From NCBI GenBank assembly GCA_016191435.1, contig JACPOQ010000022.1:102132-166131 (forward strand): a DNA stretch of 64,000 nt, in the 5' to 3' direction. Positions 60,956 to 64,000 of this stretch are shown piece by piece. Below the pieces are notes generated by a model, which had not been told where the DNA came from, did no database searches, and worked only from the letters and a program-made list of their open reading frames with translations. Every line of letters starts with the position of its first letter. Position 1 is the stretch's first letter. This DNA comes from Chloroflexota bacterium. GTDB lineage: Bacteria; Chloroflexota; Dehalococcoidia; Tepidiformales; Tepidiformaceae. The position numbers and the translations under genes are program-made.

Positions 60956-61714
60956 TCGCCGCCGACGACAGCCTCGTCCTCGGGGCCTCCGGCAGCAGCA
61001 TCGCCCGCCGCCTCGCCTGGGAGAACACGCTCCTCGGCCGGACCTTCGACGGCGCCTCGCTCAGCAGCGCGGTTACGACGCTCCTCGCCGGCACGAGCTG
61101 GACGGCTGGCAGTCTCGATGCGCCGGCAACGACGCTCCTCGCGCGCTTCGACGGCCTCCCGGTCTGGGCAGCGCTGGCGAAGGTGGCGGAGGTCTTCGGG
61201 CTGCACCTGCGCGAGGACCCCTGGAACAGGGAGGTGGACCTCGGCGCTTTCGGTGCGACGAGCGGCATCGTCCTCCAGAACGTCGAGGCCGTGAGCCCGG
61301 CACTGCGCGAGAACCGGCTCCTGGCGCCGATCGCGAAGCTGGAGGTGCTGGAGGAGTCCGCGGACGTCTGGAACCGGGTGATCCCGCTCGGCGCCGGCGA
61401 GGGCGTCAACAAGCTCGACCTCCGATACGCCACCCGCAGCTCGCCCTACGCCGTCCAGAGCGCTGCCGGCCCGGACGGGCGCACGTACTGGTACCTCGAT
61501 GACGCAGCGAGCGTGGCCGCCTATGGGCGGCGTACGCGGGTCTTGAGCGTCAAGGACGCCCTGCCCCTCGCCAACAGCCCGGAGGGTGAGGACGACTTCT
61601 CCGGCGAACGACGCGTCACCGACCGCTGGGGCCGCCGAGCTCGGCTTCTCCCGCTGGTTCGAGTGGCGCTCGCTGGACGCCCTCCCGCCTGGCTACCGCC
61701 ACGCGTGGGAGTAG
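60952..61714 (+). pseudogene. Gp37-like phage tail protein fragment, frameshifted at both ends
   Basis: Reads VIAADDSLVLGASGSSIARRLAWENTLLGRTFDG ... TYWYLDDAASVAAYGRR, the body of siphovirus ReqiPepy6 Gp37-like proteins. The N-terminal part is in the preceding frame (a +1 shift near 60942 restores RAEWVIAADDS). Near 61610-61630 the sense frame changes again: the last 27 codons before TAG 61712-61714 read GFSRWFEWRSLDALPPGY in another frame. The continuous frame from 60952 runs through the antitoxin gene only by chance. Confidence 0.65.
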
Positions 61715-61740
61715 ACCGGGACCGCCTGGCCATCCCGGCG

Positions 61741-61749
61741 TGGTATAAT
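61741..61749 (+). promoter_or_regulatory. Extended -10 promoter of a leaderless toxin-antitoxin operon
   Basis: TGG-TATAAT with TATAAT at 61744-61749, an ideal extended -10 (TGnTATAAT); no -35 is evident. The predicted start site, about seven bases downstream, is the A of the antitoxin ATG at 61756, and no ribosome site exists, so the mRNA is probably leaderless. Confidence 0.7.
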
Positions 61750-61755
61750 GCGACC

Positions 61756-62166
61756 ATGGCGCGCGAGATGCTAACTGATCATCGAAACAGGATCGTGACC
61801 GATCCTGAGATCCTTTCAGGAGAGCCAGTTCTGAAAGGATCGAATGTCCCGGTCGAGCTCGTGATTAGACGGCTCGCTGAAGGTCTAAATGTCGATGCGC
61901 TCCTCCGAGAGAACCCATCGCTGACCGAAGACGATGTCCGTGCGTCATTACTTTATGCACGCGAAGCCCTCGAGGGCGCCGCGAAGTCGCCATACCGGCC
62001 ACGGACTTGTCCCGCTACGCGGTCGCTTGGAAGAAAGCACACTACCGCCGACCTTGAAGCGTTTCTCGCGTCGGCTGGGGGTTGGGCTGAGGTCGATACG
62101 GACCGGTTCCTCAAAGACATCTACGAGAGCCGCGATCGTCTGCCGGGGCCGCCCGTCACCCTGTGA
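61756..62166 (+). CDS. Antitoxin: DUF433 domain with VapB-type C-terminal tail
   Basis: 136 residues from the ATG at 61756. Residues 1-75 are DUF433 (RNRIVTDPEILSGEPVLKGSNVPVELVIRRLAEG...LTEDDVRASLLYAREAL), a winged-helix-like DNA-binding head. The C-terminal tail (GGWAEVDTDRFLKDIYESRDRLPGPPVTL) has the W...D...F/L..I...R...PP pattern of VapB tails that insert into VapC. The two parts are joined by about 25 residues rich in Arg/Pro. The stop overlaps the toxin GTG (GTGA). Confidence 0.82.
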   Translation: MAREMLTDHRNRIVTDPEILSGEPVLKGSNVPVELVIRRLAEGLNVDALLRENPSLTEDDVRASLLYAREALEGAAKSPYRPRTCPATRSLGRKHTTADLEAFLASAGGWAEVDTDRFLKDIYESRDRLPGPPVTL

Positions 62167-62576
62167 AGTATCTCCTCGATACCGACCGTGCAGCCGACTA
62201 CCTGAAGGGTCGGCCGGATGCCGTTGAGCTGCTCGGCTCCCTTGCTGGGGACGGTATCGGCATCAGCTTGGTCACTTACGGGGAACTCTGGGAGGGCGTG
62301 GCATATGGCCGCGATCCCGACCAGAACGCTCGGAAGCTCCGGGCATTCCTCCGCCTCGCCGACACCGTCGGCCTGAACCAGGGCATCATGCGGCGGTTCT
62401 CCCGTATTCGCGGTCAGTTGCGCCGCGAAGGGCAGCTGATCGGCGACTTCGACACGCTCATCGCCGCGACGGCGCTTCATTACGATCTCGTTCTCGTCAC
62501 TCGCAACCTTCGCCACTTCGATCGCATCGCAGACCTCAAGGTCCACGAGTCCGCGCGCGTTCAGAACCGCGACTGA
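62163..62576 (+). CDS. VapC-family PIN-domain ribonuclease toxin
   Basis: 137 residues, GTG start overlapping the antitoxin stop. PIN acidic residues are Asp6 (LLDTD), Glu41 (VTYGELWEG), Asp95 and Asp97 (IGDFDTLIAATAL), followed by LVLVTRNLRHFDRI with TRN typical of VapC. It cleaves RNA, often initiator tRNA or other tRNAs. Neutralised by the upstream antitoxin. All catalytic residues are present, so it should be active and would stabilise this decaying element. Confidence 0.92.
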   Translation: MKYLLDTDRAADYLKGRPDAVELLGSLAGDGIGISLVTYGELWEGVAYGRDPDQNARKLRAFLRLADTVGLNQGIMRRFSRIRGQLRREGQLIGDFDTLIAATALHYDLVLVTRNLRHFDRIADLKVHESARVQNRD

Positions 62577-62645
62577 CCTACGAAAATGCTCGCCGTTCTT
62601 TTGGCTTTTCACACCGTTCGCACGGCTGTTGGTTTTCAAGAAAAA

Positions 62646-62697
62646 CCTATAGGCCGCCGATTCCAGCCTATAGCCAGGCTTTTGTGACGCCTATAGG
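62646..62697. promoter_or_regulatory. Three palindromic CCTATAGG boxes
   Basis: CCTATAGG at 62646-62653, CCTATAGC at 62667-62674 and CCTATAGG at 62690-62697, spaced by 21 and 23 bp, i.e. about two helical turns, on the same DNA face. Iteron-like or cooperative repressor sites upstream of the ArdC-like gene. Confidence 0.65.
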
Positions 62698-62767
62698 ACA
62701 CGACAACAACGACCTGATCTCCCCTGCTTAGGCTATCTAAGGCTAACGAAATGCGTCGCAAAATTAC

Positions 62768-62791
62768 GTTTGTGCGACCCGTCGCACAAAC
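62768..62791. promoter_or_regulatory. 24-bp operator palindrome upstream of the ArdC-like gene
   Basis: Perfect 11-bp arms GTTTGTGCGAC (62768-62778) and GTCGCACAAAC (62781-62791) around CC. A third half-site GTCGCAAAA lies at about 62755-62763. It sits some 100 bp before the gene start in AT-richer promoter DNA. Typical of a dimeric repressor, for example an HTH regulator encoded elsewhere. Confidence 0.7.
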
Positions 62792-62889
62792 AACCCAATT
62801 CCACCACTCGCCCATTCTCGATGGACATATTGTGCAATAATACATATGCGTAGTTCTTCGGTGTCGTGGGCTGACGGTCTGCGCGATAT

Positions 62890-63720
62890 ATGGAGAGAAG
62901 ACCGGATAGAAGTGACGATCCGCGAACCCAACCGGACATCCTGCAGCAATTCGAAGAAGCGGTCAGCGCTATTCACGACAGCGAAAGCTTTCGACGTTGG
63001 CTCGATGTCTCCTCGTGTTTCCACCGATACTCCCTGGGGAACCAGCTGCTCATTGCGATGCAACGCCCCGACGCGACGTATGTCGCTGGGTTCAATGCCT
63101 GGCTCAAGCTCGGGCGACACGTCCGCAAGGGGGAGAAGGGCATCAAGATCATGGTGCCGCTCGCCCGGAAGGTGACCAATGATGACGGCGAAGAGGAGCG
63201 GCGAGTCACGGGCTTCGGCACCGGGCACGTCTTCGACGTCAACCAGACAGACGGTGACCCCCTCCCCACCCTCGACGTCCCGACGCTCGAAGGGGACGCC
63301 GGAGCGGAACTCTGGGAGGCGCTGCGCCGTTTCGCCGCGACCGATGGCGTATCCATCAAGGTGGTGGAGCCGGCAACCCTGCCACCCGATACGATGGGCT
63401 ATTACGTTCCCGCCACGAAGGAAATCGTGGTCGGGGCGTACAGCCAACGCCAACGAACCAAGACTCTTGCGCACGAGCTCGGCCACTACATCGTTCGCGT
63501 CGACGACCGCGCGGAGAACGAGTGCATCGCCGAAGGTATCGCCTACGTTGTCTGCGCTCACTTTGGCCTCGATACGGGAGAGCGTTCGTTCCCCTACGTC
63601 GCTTCCTGGGCCAAAGACAAAGCCGTGTTGAAGGGCGTCCTCGCGACGATCCAATCTGCGAGCGCCAGAATCATCGATGCCGTGAGCACCGAGCCGAGCA
63701 ATAGGTTCACGGAACGATGA
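62890..63720 (+). CDS. ArdC-like antirestriction / ssDNA-binding protein with zinc metallopeptidase domain
   Basis: 276 residues. The N-terminal ArdC-type ssDNA-binding domain is visible as FHRYSLGNQLLIAMQRPDATYVAGFNAWLKLGRHVRKGEKGIKIMVPL (residues about 43-90). The C-terminal domain has a zinc peptidase motif LAHELGHYI (HExxH) and a downstream Glu in ENECIAEGIAYVV. This two-domain form is found on plasmids and ICEs, where it protects entering DNA from restriction. Start ATG 62890 is preceded by an AT-rich leader and several operators. It suggests that a conjugative or mobilisable element contributed to this end of the window. Confidence 0.87.
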   Translation: MERRPDRSDDPRTQPDILQQFEEAVSAIHDSESFRRWLDVSSCFHRYSLGNQLLIAMQRPDATYVAGFNAWLKLGRHVRKGEKGIKIMVPLARKVTNDDGEEERRVTGFGTGHVFDVNQTDGDPLPTLDVPTLEGDAGAELWEALRRFAATDGVSIKVVEPATLPPDTMGYYVPATKEIVVGAYSQRQRTKTLAHELGHYIVRVDDRAENECIAEGIAYVVCAHFGLDTGERSFPYVASWAKDKAVLKGVLATIQSASARIIDAVSTEPSNRFTER

Positions 63721-63846
63721 TGGTGGTCGCCGCGTCAGGACCATCAACTCCCCCGCGTGATTTGAAGGGCTGGACCCGCTAGGAGCCTGACTGTTTACTA
63801 GGAATCGCCACATGACGGTTCGTGATCGACCTCACCTAAGGGACCG
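63721..63846. other. Gap before the transposase gene
   Basis: 126 bp between the ArdC-like gene and the converging transposase. It should include the right or left IS end and its terminal inverted repeat, but the partner end is outside the window. Confidence 0.4.
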
Positions 63847-64000
63847 TCAGGGAATAAACGAGTCGGTGTCGGGTAGCCGCCGACGGGGAAAGAGGGAGTA
63901 GTTCCATTCGCCGTGGAAGGAGTCGCGGCGAAGATTGAGGGCTTCCATCTCCGCGTCCGGTACCGTCAGTCCCTTCGGATAGGTGTTCCGATCGAGCGCG
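63847..64000 (-). mobile_element. 3' end of an ISAzo13-family transposase gene (partial)
   Basis: Minus-strand frame open to the right window edge, stop TGA at 63849-63847, 50 residues visible. The conserved C-terminus LDRNTYPKGLTVPDAEMEAL followed by FHGEWNYSLFP is characteristic of ISAzo13-like transposases. No start is visible. It likely marks the boundary or a rearrangement point of the mobile region. Confidence 0.72.

Noticed and set aside
52808..61714. Interpretation as a functional tailocin or gene transfer agent
   Set aside because: Portal, small terminase, tape measure and Gp37-like genes all carry lesions, and no lysis or regulatory genes are seen; decay is the simpler reading.
1..64000. 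CRISPR arrays, tRNA or rRNA genes
   Set aside because: No regularly spaced repeats, no convincing T-loop/acceptor combinations and no rRNA-like segments were recognised by reading; an automated scan would be more sensitive.

Overview
The window is GC-rich bacterial DNA, densely coding, with frequent GTG/TTG starts and many 4-bp stop/start overlaps. The gene set (Lon-like COG1067 protease, two oligopeptide importers with Tat/lipoprotein binding proteins, divergent recF/dnaN) fits a Chloroflexota-type organism best, but this is a tentative inference because no rRNA or marker phylogeny is available here. No rRNA, tRNA or CRISPR array was recognised.

Layout. 1-7.2 kb: partial Lon-like protease, P-type cation ATPase, cupin, and a PAP2-family lipid phosphotransferase/GDPD pair. 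7.6-12.0 kb: a small ABM-type protein with a MacB/LolD-like ATPase and a giant FtsX-type permease. 12.3-16.1 kb: a Tat-lipoprotein peptide-binding protein and two permeases, followed by a broken second copy of the 3' end of the giant permease (16.19-16.37 kb). 16.4-18.7 kb: zinc alcohol dehydrogenase and epoxide-hydrolase-like enzyme. 18.9-25.5 kb (minus): a second peptide-type importer (binding protein and two permeases, no ATPase) in one operon with a class III aminotransferase and a split transketolase. A TetR gene and a strong palindromic operator lie upstream. 25.8-29.7 kb: two TetR regulators, an alpha/beta hydrolase, a small protein and a PrsW-like membrane protein. 29.7-32.2 kb: recF and dnaN, divergent, with a clear dnaN promoter. 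32.3-34.5 kb: a hydrolase-cyclase fusion and a membrane protein.

34.5-43.1 kb is the most interesting region. It holds an MpaB/Lcp-like oxygenase and a patatin phospholipase in one operon, a divergent membrane-anchored TIR protein, a TPR/SLOG-like nucleotide-binding protein, and two tandem TIR-DUF2071 fusion genes. The second fusion gene has an 88-bp deletion in its TIR domain. TIR, SLOG-like and patatin parts are the sensor/enzyme/effector parts used in NAD- or nucleotide-signalling defence, but this combination is not one I recognise. A new TIR signalling or anti-phage system is a reasonable hypothesis.

43.6-61.7 kb is a decaying prophage: RusA, HNH, ParB-like protein, ABC-ATPase/GNAT fusion, terminase subunits, portal, tail tube, tail chaperone, tape measure and tail proteins. 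It is inactivated by a frameshift in the small terminase, a nonsense codon in the portal, and a deletion that fused portal to tail tube and removed all capsid genes. Two frameshifts around a nonsense codon also hit the tape measure. Non-phage cargo sits between phage genes: an ABC-2 exporter, an unknown coiled-coil protein between the terminase genes on the other strand, and a HAD hydrolase. 61.7-64 kb carries a leaderless toxin-antitoxin pair (DUF433/VapB hybrid antitoxin with a VapC toxin), a heavily operator-marked ArdC-like antirestriction/metallopeptidase gene, and the 3' end of an ISAzo13-type transposase.
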